Shown: positions 10,621-19,775, counted from the first letter of the stretch. The stretch is DNA of 22,698 nucleotides from an uncultured Eubacterium sp. (GCA_946614405.1 CAMOGZ010000001.1:1-22698), one strand, 5' to 3'. Notes: generated from the letters alone by a model not told the origin. Made by a program: numbers and translations.

Positions 10621-10655
10621 CGACTGCCGCATTTCTGCGGCAGTCGTTTTATTTT
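10621..10655 (+). terminator. rho-independent terminator after the 4-TM gene
   Basis: Perfect 10-bp stem CGACTGCCGC / GCGGCAGTCG with a 6-base loop (10631-10636), followed by TTTTATTTT. The convergent DUF47 gene ends inside the T tract region, so the same hairpin could also end its message, but the minus-strand side lacks a good T run. Confidence 0.92.
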
Positions 10656-11281
10656 ATGGACTTGATTTTCAGATCGCTGAGCCGGTCGCAGACTTTCCCG
10701 ATTTTATTGGCCAGGGAATTGAGATCCCGGCAAAACTCCCGGGAGGTTATGACCTGCTGCAGTTGGTCGCTCTGTTCGATTTCTTTCAGATTCTCCCAAA
10801 AGAGCCGCTTGACTCGGTTCTCGTTCTTCTTTGCCCGGGTCACATTATCCCAGAAAACAGATTCGTCACTGCTGTTCCATAAGCGCACAGCCTCCGTCAT
10901 CAGGTAAACTGAATCCCGGCAAAGGGTTGCCATCTCGATGTTTTTCTCTGTTGGCTTATACTCAAAGAACTCAATGAAGTCCTTCAGATCCAGGATCTCA
11001 TCGGACAGATCATCGATCACCCGTGACAGATTGAACAGATAATGTCTGGAAACTGGTGTGATGAAAGTATCTTCAACGTACTCGATCAGTTTCTTCCTCT
11101 CCCGGTCTGCAGCCTTCTCTGTCTGGCCGATCCGTACAGCTGTGTCCGGATCCAGAGTCTCCATGAATTCCACCAAAAGATCCGCCGACCCGCAGGCTTG
11201 CTCGCATTGGCTGATCAGAAGCGCATATACATCTGTCCTTTCTCCTTTGCGAAAGAAGATCCTCTTCTTCGTTTCTCCCAT
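10649..11281 (-). CDS. DUF47 / PhoU-like phosphate transport regulator
   Basis: A 210-residue soluble, all-helical protein of the DUF47 (YkaA/PhoU-like) family, whose members are commonly paired with PiT phosphate transporters and thought to modulate uptake. Seen in the sequence: an N-terminal IFFRKGERTDVYALLISQ stretch, then helices rich in charge including RHYLFNLSRVIDDLSDEILD (about 80-100). The last third (REFCRDLNSLANKIGKVCDR) also matches the family style. The frame stays open 52 codons upstream but that part covers the terminator of the preceding gene and is not protein-like. The ATG used here has GGGAGGA seven bases upstream. A PiT gene lies 600 bases away on the other strand, which supports the role. 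Confidence 0.85.
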   Translation of the reverse strand: MGETKKRIFFRKGERTDVYALLISQCEQACGSADLLVEFMETLDPDTAVRIGQTEKAADRERKKLIEYVEDTFITPVSRHYLFNLSRVIDDLSDEILDLKDFIEFFEYKPTEKNIEMATLCRDSVYLMTEAVRLWNSSDESVFWDNVTRAKKNENRVKRLFWENLKEIEQSDQLQQVITSREFCRDLNSLANKIGKVCDRLSDLKIKSIK

Positions 11282-11300
11282 GATTCGTTCCTCCCGGATC

Positions 11301-11331
11301 CATAAGCAAACAGCCGGGGTGTACCCGGCTG
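11301..11331 (-). terminator. rho-independent terminator after the flavin-fold gene
   Basis: On the minus strand an 8-bp stem CAGCCGGG / CCCGGCTG with a 5-base loop is followed by TTTGCTTAT. It separates the pyridoxamine-oxidase-fold gene from DUF47, so DUF47 expression needs read-through or its own promoter. Confidence 0.8.
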
Positions 11332-11342
11332 CACAGTTCATT

Positions 11343-11735
11343 TTACAGTTCGATGATCTCCGGCGGTGCGGTGAAGCTGGCGATGGTGGCCACGGCATCC
11401 TTGAAGTACAGGACGGCGGTGTTCGGGTCGTTCTCATCGTACATGTTTCTCAGGTCCGGGTAGTTGTCCAGCATGTGCTTCTTGGCTTCCACGCGGTCGT
11501 CGTCTACCAGTGTTCCGGCAAGACGCAGCCATTTCTCACCGTCGAAGCATCCCAGTTCTACTTTCGGGCAGGCCATGATCTGTTTGAATACGTCCTTGCC
11601 CTTTCCGGTCTGGATGTAGAGTTTGTCCTCGAAGAGATCGATGGTGCCGAAGGGCCTTACTCTGGCCTGGTCTCCGTCGATGGTTGCGAGGTAATATGTT
11701 CCGCATTTCTTAATGAATTCATAAACTTGTTCCAT
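11343..11735 (-). CDS. pyridoxamine 5'-phosphate oxidase-fold flavin-binding protein
   Basis: A 130-residue split-barrel protein of the FMN-binding PNPOx-like superfamily, in the group of small flavoproteins related to general stress protein 26. Features: MEQVYEFIKKCGTYYLATID at the start, ARVRPFGTIDLFEDKLYIQT (the RPFG region typically contacts the flavin phosphate), GKGKDVFKQIMACPKVELG, and a C-terminal FKDAVATIASF strand. True PdxH enzymes are longer and have other active-site residues, so pyridoxal phosphate synthesis is not claimed. The chosen ATG has GGAG about 8 bases upstream; a longer in-frame extension overlaps the promoter. It is divergent from the PiT gene and monocistronic, with its own promoter and terminator. 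Confidence 0.85.
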   Translation of the reverse strand: MEQVYEFIKKCGTYYLATIDGDQARVRPFGTIDLFEDKLYIQTGKGKDVFKQIMACPKVELGCFDGEKWLRLAGTLVDDDRVEAKKHMLDNYPDLRNMYDENDPNTAVLYFKDAVATIASFTAPPEIIEL

Positions 11736-11760
11736 TTGATAATCTCCTTTCGGTTCTAAT

Positions 11761-11774
11761 GGTATTATAATACC
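11761..11774. promoter_or_regulatory. 14-bp perfect palindrome, candidate operator
   Basis: GGTATTATAATACC is its own reverse complement and lies over the -10 box of the flavin-fold promoter, about 70 bases upstream of the divergent PiT promoter. Position and symmetry fit a dimeric repressor, but no regulator is identified. Confidence 0.45.
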
Positions 11775-11792
11775 TCTGTCAGAATATTTCAA
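11764..11792 (-). promoter_or_regulatory. strong sigma-A promoter of the flavin-fold gene
   Basis: Minus strand: TTGAAA (5/6), 17-base spacer, TATAAT (6/6). The -10 box is embedded in the perfect palindrome at 11761-11774, which suggests a repressor site. Confidence 0.75.
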
Positions 11793-11821
11793 ACAGTACC
11801 TGCCCGTGGTGGAAAGTCCGG

Positions 11822-11850
11822 TTGTGATGGGCCCCGTCCTGGGGTATACT
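11822..11850 (+). promoter_or_regulatory. PiT promoter, sigma-A or SigB-like
   Basis: TTGTGA (4/6), 17-base spacer and TATACT (5/6) fit a sigma-A promoter. The same bases also read GTTGTG, 15-base spacer, GGGTAT (11842-11847), which shares GGGGTATA with the promoter ahead of the anti-sigma operon. The two readings cannot be separated by eye. Confidence 0.5.
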
Positions 11851-11886
11851 ATTTACAGGACTTTACTGCTTTAGTGAGGAAGAAGA

Positions 11887-12885
11887 ATGCTTTATCTTGT
11901 CTGGGCCATCGGCCTTGCAACTGCATATATCAACGGAATGCACGACGGGGGCACCATCGTCGCCACCACGGTCACCGCCAGGATCCTGCCGCCCCGAAAG
12001 GCTGTGATCCTCTGTGGCACCGCCAGTTTCCTGGGGGCTCTCCTTCTGGGGGAGGCGGTGGCAAAGACCATGGCCTACCAGCTGGTGGACACGGCTTCTG
12101 TACTTTCGGGCGGCACCGCCGCCGACGCCGGCCGTTTCCTGATCTCCATATTCATCGGAAGCATGATCTGGAATATGGTGACCTGGTTTCTGAAGCTCCC
12201 CTCCAGCGCCTCCCACTGCCTCATCGGCTCCATGGTGGGATGCACCGTCGCAGCCATGGGAGTATCCGGCGTGTACTGGAACGCCATCGGGGTGAAAGTG
12301 ATCCTTGCGATGTTCATCTCCCCTTTGGTGGGCTTTGTGCTGGGGTATCTGCTGCTCCTGATCCAGAACAAGCTCCTGGCCCGGGCCACCATGGCCTGGA
12401 AGCCCTGGATCCGCCGGCTTGAGTTGGGGTCAACGGTGCTCCTGGCTCTGTCCTATGGGAGTAATGAGGCACAAAAGATAGCGGGACTGCTTTTTCTCGC
12501 CGAAGTGACGCTGCCTGCCCTGCCGGGTCCCGGGTTCCTTTCTTCTCTTCCCGTGATCCTGGCCGGGGCCGCCCTTGCCGCCGGCACCATGACCGGAGGC
12601 TACAATATGATGAGCACCGTGGGGCGCCGGATCGTGAAGATCAACATGGACCGGGCCCTGTCCTCGCAGCTGGCGTCGGTGCTGGTGGTGGAGTTTGCCA
12701 ACGTCACGGGACTTCCCATCAGCTGCACCCAGGTGGTCACCGGCTCCGTTATGGGAGTGGGGACTGAGGACCGTCCCCGTTCTGTGAACTGGGGGATCAC
12801 CCTGCGCATCCTGGCCTCCTGGATCCTGACACTTCCGGCTGCAGCCCTCTGCGGCAGCGCCGTATATCTGTTGCTCCATCTTTGA
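11887..12885 (+). CDS. PiT-family inorganic phosphate transporter
   Basis: Membrane carrier for phosphate (as metal-phosphate with protons or sodium), 332 residues with about 10 hydrophobic segments and the PiT inverted repeat. First-repeat signature is INGMHDGGTIVAT (15-27), where most family members have NGxxDxAN. The second is YGSNEAQKIAG (190-200), with Glu194 where Asp is usual. The paired motifs LPSSASHCLIG (104-114) and GLPISCTQVVTG (275-286) match LPSSxxHxxxG and GLPVSTTHxxxG, with Gln282 in place of His. These changes mark a divergent branch, so substrate specificity is less certain. GAGGAAGAAG precedes the ATG. The DUF47 gene nearby on the opposite strand is its usual partner. Confidence 0.9.
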   Translation: MLYLVWAIGLATAYINGMHDGGTIVATTVTARILPPRKAVILCGTASFLGALLLGEAVAKTMAYQLVDTASVLSGGTAADAGRFLISIFIGSMIWNMVTWFLKLPSSASHCLIGSMVGCTVAAMGVSGVYWNAIGVKVILAMFISPLVGFVLGYLLLLIQNKLLARATMAWKPWIRRLELGSTVLLALSYGSNEAQKIAGLLFLAEVTLPALPGPGFLSSLPVILAGAALAAGTMTGGYNMMSTVGRRIVKINMDRALSSQLASVLVVEFANVTGLPISCTQVVTGSVMGVGTEDRPRSVNWGITLRILASWILTLPAAALCGSAVYLLLHL

Positions 12886-12901
12886 TGGAACAAAAGAAAT
12901 A

Positions 12902-12930
12902 CTGCCAGTCCTGTAGGGAGGGACTGACAG
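12902..12930. repeat. inverted repeat after the PiT gene
   Basis: CTGcCAGTCC and GGACTGaCAG form a 10-bp stem with one mismatch and a 9-base loop. It lies 17 bases after the PiT stop. A T run is missing on the plus strand, so it is a weak terminator candidate only; on the minus strand it is followed by TATTTCTTTTG. Confidence 0.4.
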
Positions 12931-12980
12931 CAAGAGTTATGGGTTATTAATTAGATAACTTTTTCAGACAAAGGTTTTAC

Positions 12981-13009
12981 TTGATTTCTTTATCCACTAA
13001 AAGTATAAT
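12981..13009 (+). promoter_or_regulatory. promoter of the LysR-type regulator
   Basis: TTGATT (4/6), 17-base spacer, TATAAT (6/6), giving a leader of about 75 bases. AAAAGTATA occurs twice (12999-13007 and 13033-13041), 34 bases apart, and the leader between is very AT-rich. Repeats of this kind around the start site could be autoregulatory LysR sites, but no clear T-N11-A dyad was fixed. Confidence 0.55.
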
Positions 13010-13089
13010 CTAAAACATAAGATAAGTAAATCAAAAGTATATTACCTTATTTATTAGCGTAACTTATACTGAAACGAACAGGAGACCCT

Positions 13090-13968
13090 ATGAATCGCTC
13101 ACAGATCAATGCCTTTCTGAAGACCGTTGAGACCGGAACACTGAGCAAGGCTGCCGACAGCCTCGGGTATACCCAGGCCGCCATCAGTCAGCTTTTGAAC
13201 TCCCTGGAATCGGAGTGCGGAATGCAGCTTCTCATCCGGGGACGGAAGGGATCCCGGCTCACAGCGGAAGGAGAACTGCTCTTCCCCTATCTGCAGGAAC
13301 TCAGCACGGCTTACCGGAGGGTGGAGCAGAAGCTTTCAGAGGTACAGCGCCAGGATGCTGGACTTGTCCGCATCGGTGTGTTCAGCAGTATCATGATCCA
13401 CTGGATGCCCTCGATCATGGCGGCATTTCAGGAGGACCACCCGGGGATCCATCTCCGGCTGGTGGATGGCAGCGACCGGGAACGGGAGCGGATGCTCCAG
13501 TCCTACGACCTGGACTGCAACTTTGACTGTTTCCAGGAGGGACTTCCCTATACATTCTATCCCCTTCAGACAGAGTCATTGATGGCGGTACTCCCTGTTG
13601 ATCATCCTTTGTGCAAGAAGAAGCGCATCGGAAAGGGAGACCTGATGGCATACCCGTTCATCAAACTGAAGGATGAGGATAACCGGGATGTAAATGAGAT
13701 CACCCGGGTCTTCAGTCGCTACGGGATCCATCCCGATGTGGTCCATGCCGAGTCCAATGACTACGCTGTCATGGCCATGGTGGAACATGGTCTGGGGATC
13801 AGCGTCCTCCCGGAGCTTCCGCTGAAAGATCATCACCGGAATATCGAGACGAGGCCTCTCGGATTTCCTTCCGAGCGAATCATCGGGATCTATGTGAATA
13901 ATAATACTCTGATGACCGATGCCACGAGTCTGTTTCTGGATTATGTGAGAAACTGGTTTCAAGAATAA
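13090..13968 (+). CDS. LysR-family transcriptional regulator
   Basis: A 292-residue regulator. The winged helix-turn-helix covers about residues 2-60 (QINAFLKTVETGTLSKAADS, then LGYTQAAISQLLNSLE), followed by the linker helix and a periplasmic-binding-like effector domain from about residue 90 (LVRIGVFSSIMIHWMPSIMA). The C-terminal EHGLGISVLPELPL element is typical. AGGAG lies 5-6 bases before the ATG. The neighbours (PiT upstream on the same strand, sigma gene convergent) give no clear target; the effector is unknown. It has its own promoter and ends at a shared terminator. Confidence 0.93.
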   Translation: MNRSQINAFLKTVETGTLSKAADSLGYTQAAISQLLNSLESECGMQLLIRGRKGSRLTAEGELLFPYLQELSTAYRRVEQKLSEVQRQDAGLVRIGVFSSIMIHWMPSIMAAFQEDHPGIHLRLVDGSDRERERMLQSYDLDCNFDCFQEGLPYTFYPLQTESLMAVLPVDHPLCKKKRIGKGDLMAYPFIKLKDEDNRDVNEITRVFSRYGIHPDVVHAESNDYAVMAMVEHGLGISVLPELPLKDHHRNIETRPLGFPSERIIGIYVNNNTLMTDATSLFLDYVRNWFQE

Positions 13969-13970
13969 GC

Positions 13971-14000
13971 AAACGCAGCCGTTACTGGCTGCGTTTTAAT
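13971..14000. terminator. bidirectional terminator between LysR and sigma genes
   Basis: Perfect 10-bp stem AAACGCAGCC / GGCTGCGTTT with a 6-base loop (13981-13986). T-rich tracts flank it on both strands (TTTTAATT on plus; TTTGCTTATTCTT on minus). The stop codon of the sigma gene lies in the loop, and its last codons form one arm. Confidence 0.88.
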
Positions 14001-14722
14001 TCGTCCTGAAATTGCTTGATGATGTTCCGCTCCGCGCGGGAGATGGTCATCTGGGAAACCCCCAGAGTCTTTGCAATATCTGCCTGAGAGCGGTTATAAA
14101 TGAATCGTTCCCGGAAAATGTAACGGTTCTGAGAGGACAAGCCATCCATGACCTTGTCGATGATCTCTGCGGTCTCGATGCCCTCGAATCCCTTGTCATC
14201 GAACCCTGTGTATCTCTCCAGGAAGGAGTTCTCTCCTTCTTCTCCGGCATCGTCGAAGGTCTTGTCCAGAGAATAGGTACCATAGGCCTGGGAACTTTCC
14301 ATGGCCTCGATGATCTGCTCCTCGGTGAATCCCGTGGCCTCCGCGATCTCTGCGGCGGTAGGATTCCGGTGGTACTTCAGGTAGAGGTCGTCCCTGGTCT
14401 CCTGGATCTTGGATGCGATCTCCTTCAGACGGCGGGGAACCTTGAGGCTCCACTGCTTGTCACGGAAATACTTCTTGATCTCTCCCAGGATCGTAGGGGT
14501 GGCAAAGGAACTGAACTCGAATCCCTTGGAGGGATCGAACCGTTCCACGGCCTGAACCAGAGCAAGAGCTCCCACCTGATAGAGATCATCATACTCCACA
14601 CCCTTGTTCAGATACTTTCTGATCAGAATATCGACCATATAAAGATGCTTCTCCACAAGCTCATTCCGTAATTCTATTGTTGGATGTTTCTTATATTCGA
14701 CAAACTGATCCAGTTGGGTCAT
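13982..14722 (-). CDS. group-3 sigma-70 factor (SigB/SigF/SigG type)
   Basis: A 246-residue alternative sigma factor directing RNA polymerase to a special promoter set. Region 2 is YDDLYQVGALALVQAVERFD (44-63) and then FSSFATPTILGEIKKYFRD. Region 3 covers about 110-145 (RNPTAAEIAEATGFTEEQII). Region 4 ends with the helix-turn-helix RSQADIAKTLGVSQMTISRA. It overlaps the anti-sigma gene by 4 bases (ATGA), so the two are translationally coupled. Length and domains fit SigB, SigF and SigG alike. No spoIIAA or rsbV-like gene precedes the pair, so I do not assign it to sporulation. Likely regulation is partner-switching by the neighbour plus the SigB-like promoter upstream. Confidence 0.9.
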   Translation of the reverse strand: MTQLDQFVEYKKHPTIELRNELVEKHLYMVDILIRKYLNKGVEYDDLYQVGALALVQAVERFDPSKGFEFSSFATPTILGEIKKYFRDKQWSLKVPRRLKEIASKIQETRDDLYLKYHRNPTAAEIAEATGFTEEQIIEAMESSQAYGTYSLDKTFDDAGEEGENSFLERYTGFDDKGFEGIETAEIIDKVMDGLSSQNRYIFRERFIYNRSQADIAKTLGVSQMTISRAERNIIKQFQDELKRSQ

Positions 14723-15117
14723 ATCTTCTTCACCATGCGGATGGACTTGCGCCCATCGTCGCCCATTCCAAATTCCACAGTATTCATGAGTGTCTCAATG
14801 ACAAAGATCCCCAGATCTCCTTCGCTGGGGCAGTTCTTGCAGGGGAAGCTGGTCTTCTCCAGGGTGTGCTCATCGCAGTCATCCTTCACGATGATCTCGA
14901 TCTTGCCCTTCTCAACGTTGCATTCCACCTCATATTTATTGGAAAAACCACTGAATCCATGGCAGGATACGTTCTTACATGCCTCGCTGACAGCGGTCTT
15001 CATATCTTCCACTGCTTCCAGATCGAATCCGGCAGTGCTTGCGATGGAACTGATGGCAAGCCTCACCATTGTCAGATACTCGGGTTTGCCGGGAATGATA
15101 AATTTCAGATTATCCAT
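14719..15117 (-). CDS. anti-sigma factor, RsbW/SpoIIAB-like kinase
   Basis: A 132-residue GHKL-ATPase protein expected to bind and silence the sigma factor encoded next to it. The N box is AVSEACKNVSCHGF (about 42-55, with Glu45 and Asn49). The G1 box is degenerate (KDDCDEH at 78-84 rather than DxGxG). The G2-like stretch is GDLGIFVIETLMNTVEFG (100-117). The ATP lid carries Cys81, Cys93 and Cys96, the last two as CxxC, which is unlike RsbW or SpoIIAB; Cys47, Cys52 and Cys66 are also present. GGAG precedes the ATG. No anti-anti-sigma gene is visible nearby, so the switch that releases sigma must be elsewhere or must act through this protein directly. Confidence 0.87.
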   Translation of the reverse strand: MDNLKFIIPGKPEYLTMVRLAISSIASTAGFDLEAVEDMKTAVSEACKNVSCHGFSGFSNKYEVECNVEKGKIEIIVKDDCDEHTLEKTSFPCKNCPSEGDLGIFVIETLMNTVEFGMGDDGRKSIRMVKKI

Positions 15118-15141
15118 GATTATCTCCTAAACATAAGAATT

Positions 15142-15177
15142 CCTGGGGCAACGGAGTCCATGTCACGTCACCCCAGG
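15142..15177 (-). repeat. hairpin in the leader of the anti-sigma operon
   Basis: CCTGGGG and CCCCAGG (7 bp) flank a 22-base loop in the predicted 5' leader, about 25 bases before the start codon. There is no T run, so this is not a plain terminator. Confidence 0.4.
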
Positions 15178-15183
15178 TTCTAT

Positions 15184-15208
15184 ATACCCCTTTTTAAGCA
15201 AATCTAAC
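15184..15208 (-). promoter_or_regulatory. SigB-like promoter of the anti-sigma/sigma operon
   Basis: Minus strand: GTTAGA, 13-base spacer, GGGTAT. This matches the Bacillus SigB consensus (GTTTAA, 12-15 bases, GGGTAT) at 4/6 and 6/6. Predicted start is near 15178, about 60 bases before the ATG. It would make the operon autoregulated, as sigB operons usually are. Confidence 0.5.
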
Positions 15209-15227
15209 GAAGGGCAGATCCCCCTTC
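15209..15227 (-). terminator. weak terminator candidate after gyrA
   Basis: GAAGGG / CCCTTC with a 7-base loop, 10 bases after the gyrA stop, followed on the minus strand by GTTAGATTTGCTT. The stem is short and the T run broken, so partial read-through into the sigma operon is possible. Confidence 0.35.
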
Positions 15228-15237
15228 ACATTGCGGC

Positions 15238-17709
15238 TTACAGTTTGATCTGTTCACCGGAGGTCTCTTCTTCTTCCTCATCTTCCCGGATGACCTTGGC
15301 CATGGCGACGATCTTGGTGTCGTCTTCCACCTTCATGATCTTGACACCCTGGGTGGCGCGGCCAAGCTTGGATACCTCGTTGGCATTGATACGGATGATG
15401 ATTCCGTCGGAATTGATCAGCAGAACCTCATCGTCATCATCCACTACCATGGCTCCGATCAGCGCTCCGGTCTTGCTGAACTTACTCTTGTCGTAAGTCA
15501 GAAGTCCCTTGCCTCCTCTGACCTGTACCTTGTAATCCTTCACCGGTGTGCGCTTACCGAATCCGTTCTCGGTGACCACCATCAGCTCCTGTCCGGGCTG
15601 TACCAGTGCCATGGAGACGACCTCATCGTCCTTCTCCAGTTTGATGGCGCGGACGCCGCCGGCGATACGGCCCATCGGTCTGACGTCATCTTCAGAGAAG
15701 CAGATGCACTTGCCCTTGCGGGTGACGATGATAATGTTGTCATTGCCGGTGGTCTGCTTGATGTCGATGAGTTGGTCTCCGTCCTTCAGCTTGATGGCGA
15801 TGATGCCGCTGGAACGGTTGGTATTGTATTCGGAGATGGCAGTCTTCTTGATGGTTCCCTGTTTGGTGACTGCCACCAGATACTTTTCTTCTTCGAAGTT
15901 CTTCACCGGAATGATGGAGGTGATCCGCTCACGCTGCATCAGCTGCAGGAAGTTCACCGCCGGGGTACCCTTGGCGGTCCTGGATGCCTCCGGGATCTGG
16001 AAGGCCTTCATTCTGTGGGCCTTTCCGGTGTTGGTGAAGAACATCAGCTGGTCGTGGGTGGAGGTCATGATGAGATCCCGCACAAAGTCGTTGTCGCGGG
16101 TGGTGATTCCCATGATTCCCTTGCCGCCGCGGCGCTGAGTCTTGTAGGTATCCGCCGGGACACGCTTGATGTAGCCCAGGTGGGTCAGGGTGATGGCAAC
16201 CTGCTCTTCTTCGATCAGATCCTCATCATCAAAGTCTGACTCGTCCGGTGCCAGCTTGGTCCGTCTCTTGTCTCCCCACTTGTCCTTGATCTCCAGAAGC
16301 TCGGCCTTGATGACTCCCATCAGAAGACCCTCATCGGAGAGGACAGCCTTGAAGTAAGCGATGCGGTCCATTAACTCTTCATATTCATTCTCGATTTTCT
16401 CACGTTCCAGTCCCTGCAGGCGGGCCAGTCTCATATCGAGGATGGCCTGTGCCTGGATGTCTGTGAGTCCGAAGCGTTCCATCAACTTCTGCTTGGCATC
16501 GTTGTAGGCGCTTCTGATGATCCGGATGATCTCATCGATGTTGTCCAGCGCGATACGCAGACCTTCCAGAATGTGGGCTCTCGCCTCCGCCTTGGCCAGA
16601 TCGAACTCGGTACGGCGGGTGACGACTTCCTTCTGGAACTTGATGTATTCTTCCAGGATCTCTTTCAGATTCAGGAGCTTCGGCTGACCGTCCACCAGGG
16701 CGATCATGATGCAGCTGAAGTTATCCTGCATCTGGGTATGCTTGTATAACTGATTCAGTGTGATCTGCGGATTGGCGTCTCTCTTCAGCTCGATGACGAT
16801 CCGCATACCCTCACGGTTGGATTCATCACGGATGTCGGAAATACCGTCGATCCTCTTGTCCTTGATCAGGTCTGCGATCTTCTCGATCAGTCTGGCTTTG
16901 TTCACCTCGTAAGGGATCTCGCTGACGATGATCTGTGAACGACCCCGGTTGGTCTCCTCAATCTCCGCAACGGCACGGACCTTGATCTTGCCGCGGCCGG
17001 TGCGATAGGCTTCCTTGATGCCGCTCTTTCCCAGGATCTGAGCACCTGTCGGGAAATCCGGACCCTTGACGATCTTGATCAGATCGTCGATGCTGACCTC
17101 CGGCTCATCGATGACCTTGACAGTGGCATCGATGACTTCCCCGAGGTTATGGGGCGGAATGGAAGTAGCCATACCGACGGCGATACCGTTGGCACCGTTC
17201 ACCAGAAGGTTCGGGTAACGGGCCGGCAGGACCACCGGTTCCTTTTCTTCATTATCGAAGTTGGGGATGAAATCGACTGTATCCTTCTCGATGTCCCGCA
17301 TCATCTGCAGGGAGAAGGGACTCATGCGGGCCTCGGTGTAACGCTGTGCCGCAGCGCCGTCTCCGTCGATGGATCCGAAGTTACCATGACCATCTACCAA
17401 AGGATAGCGCATGGAGAAGTCCTGAGCCATACGTACCATGGCATCGTAAATGGAACTGTCGCCATGGGGGTGATATTTACCCATGACCTCACCCACGATA
17501 CGGGCGGACTTCTTATATGGTTTGTCCGGCGTGACGCCAAGCTGGCTCATGCCGTAGAGAATTCTCCTGTGTACCGGCTTCATGCCGTCGCGGACGTCCG
17601 GAAGGGCTCGTCCTACGATAACACTCATGGCATAGTCGATGTAGGAGTTCTTCATCTCGTCGTGTATTTCGTGCTGTATGATATTAGTATCTTCTAACAA
17701 GTTCTCCAA
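15238..17709 (-). CDS. gyrA: DNA gyrase subunit A
   Basis: Breakage-reunion subunit of gyrase, 823 residues. The active-site tyrosine is Tyr124 ([12 protein letters not shown]). The quinolone-determining segment reads [10 protein letters not shown], with Ser85 and Asp89 at the positions of E. coli Ser83 and Asp87, so these sites are wild type. The GyrA box QRRGGKG, needed for DNA wrapping and negative supercoiling, is present in [15 protein letters not shown], which separates it from ParC. A strongly acidic tail (EDEEEEETS) ends the protein. The start is a TTG with AGGAGGAG 5 bases upstream; the next ATG is at residue 19, inside the conserved N-terminus, so the TTG is preferred. It follows gyrB by 21 bases. 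Confidence 0.98.
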   Translation of the reverse strand: MENLLEDTNIIQHEIHDEMKNSYIDYAMSVIVGRALPDVRDGMKPVHRRILYGMSQLGVTPDKPYKKSARIVGEVMGKYHPHGDSSIYDAMVRMAQDFSMRYPLVDGHGNFGSIDGDGAAAQRYTEARMSPFSLQMMRDIEKDTVDFIPNFDNEEKEPVVLPARYPNLLVNGANGIAVGMATSIPPHNLGEVIDATVKVIDEPEVSIDDLIKIVKGPDFPTGAQILGKSGIKEAYRTGRGKIKVRAVAEIEETNRGRSQIIVSEIPYEVNKARLIEKIADLIKDKRIDGISDIRDESNREGMRIVIELKRDANPQITLNQLYKHTQMQDNFSCIMIALVDGQPKLLNLKEILEEYIKFQKEVVTRRTEFDLAKAEARAHILEGLRIALDNIDEIIRIIRSAYNDAKQKLMERFGLTDIQAQAILDMRLARLQGLEREKIENEYEELMDRIAYFKAVLSDEGLLMGVIKAELLEIKDKWGDKRRTKLAPDESDFDDEDLIEEEQVAITLTHLGYIKRVPADTYKTQRRGGKGIMGITTRDNDFVRDLIMTSTHDQLMFFTNTGKAHRMKAFQIPEASRTAKGTPAVNFLQLMQRERITSIIPVKNFEEEKYLVAVTKQGTIKKTAISEYNTNRSSGIIAIKLKDGDQLIDIKQTTGNDNIIIVTRKGKCICFSEDDVRPMGRIAGGVRAIKLEKDDEVVSMALVQPGQELMVVTENGFGKRTPVKDYKVQVRGGKGLLTYDKSKFSKTGALIGAMVVDDDDEVLLINSDGIIIRINANEVSKLGRATQGVKIMKVEDDTKIVAMAKVIREDEEEEETSGEQIKL

Positions 17710-17730
17710 CTCTTCTCCTCCTTTCGACTA

Positions 17731-19644
<1,914 letters not shown>

Positions 19645-19694
19645 TTAATCCCACCTTTTCTATTATTGATGTCCTATGAATGTATGCTATTTGG

Positions 19695-19713
19695 GGAAAT
19701 TTCTCAAATTTCC
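19695..19713. repeat. 19-bp perfect inverted repeat in the gyrB leader
   Basis: GGAAATTT, 3-base spacer, AAATTTCC. It lies between the predicted gyrB promoter and the start codon, about 50 bases before the ATG, in an AT-rich leader. It may be an operator or an RNA hairpin with a tight loop. Confidence 0.55.
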
Positions 19714-19746
19714 GAATATACGATATATAGTATTCTAATCTTACAC

Positions 19747-19775
19747 ATTATACTATACAAAAGGCCGAAAAACAA
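19747..19775 (-). promoter_or_regulatory. gyrBA promoter
   Basis: Minus strand: TTGTTT (3/6), 17-base spacer, TATAAT (6/6) with AGTATAATG context. It gives a leader of about 95 bases. The weak -35 box could be part of supercoiling-sensitive control, as known for gyrase genes in other bacteria, but this is inference. Confidence 0.6.

Noticed and set aside
11282..11437. N-terminal extension of the DUF47 gene
   Set aside because: It covers the terminator and the end of the preceding gene and encodes a Pro/Ser/Arg-rich stretch; the internal ATG has a strong ribosome site.
12902..12930. Classical terminator of the PiT gene
   Set aside because: The stem is good but no T run follows on the plus strand, so it is listed only as an inverted repeat.
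13982..15117. Sporulation sigma-F operon
   Set aside because: spoIIAA is absent, the anti-sigma has an atypical lid, and the promoter looks SigB-like; sequence alone cannot name the sigma subgroup.
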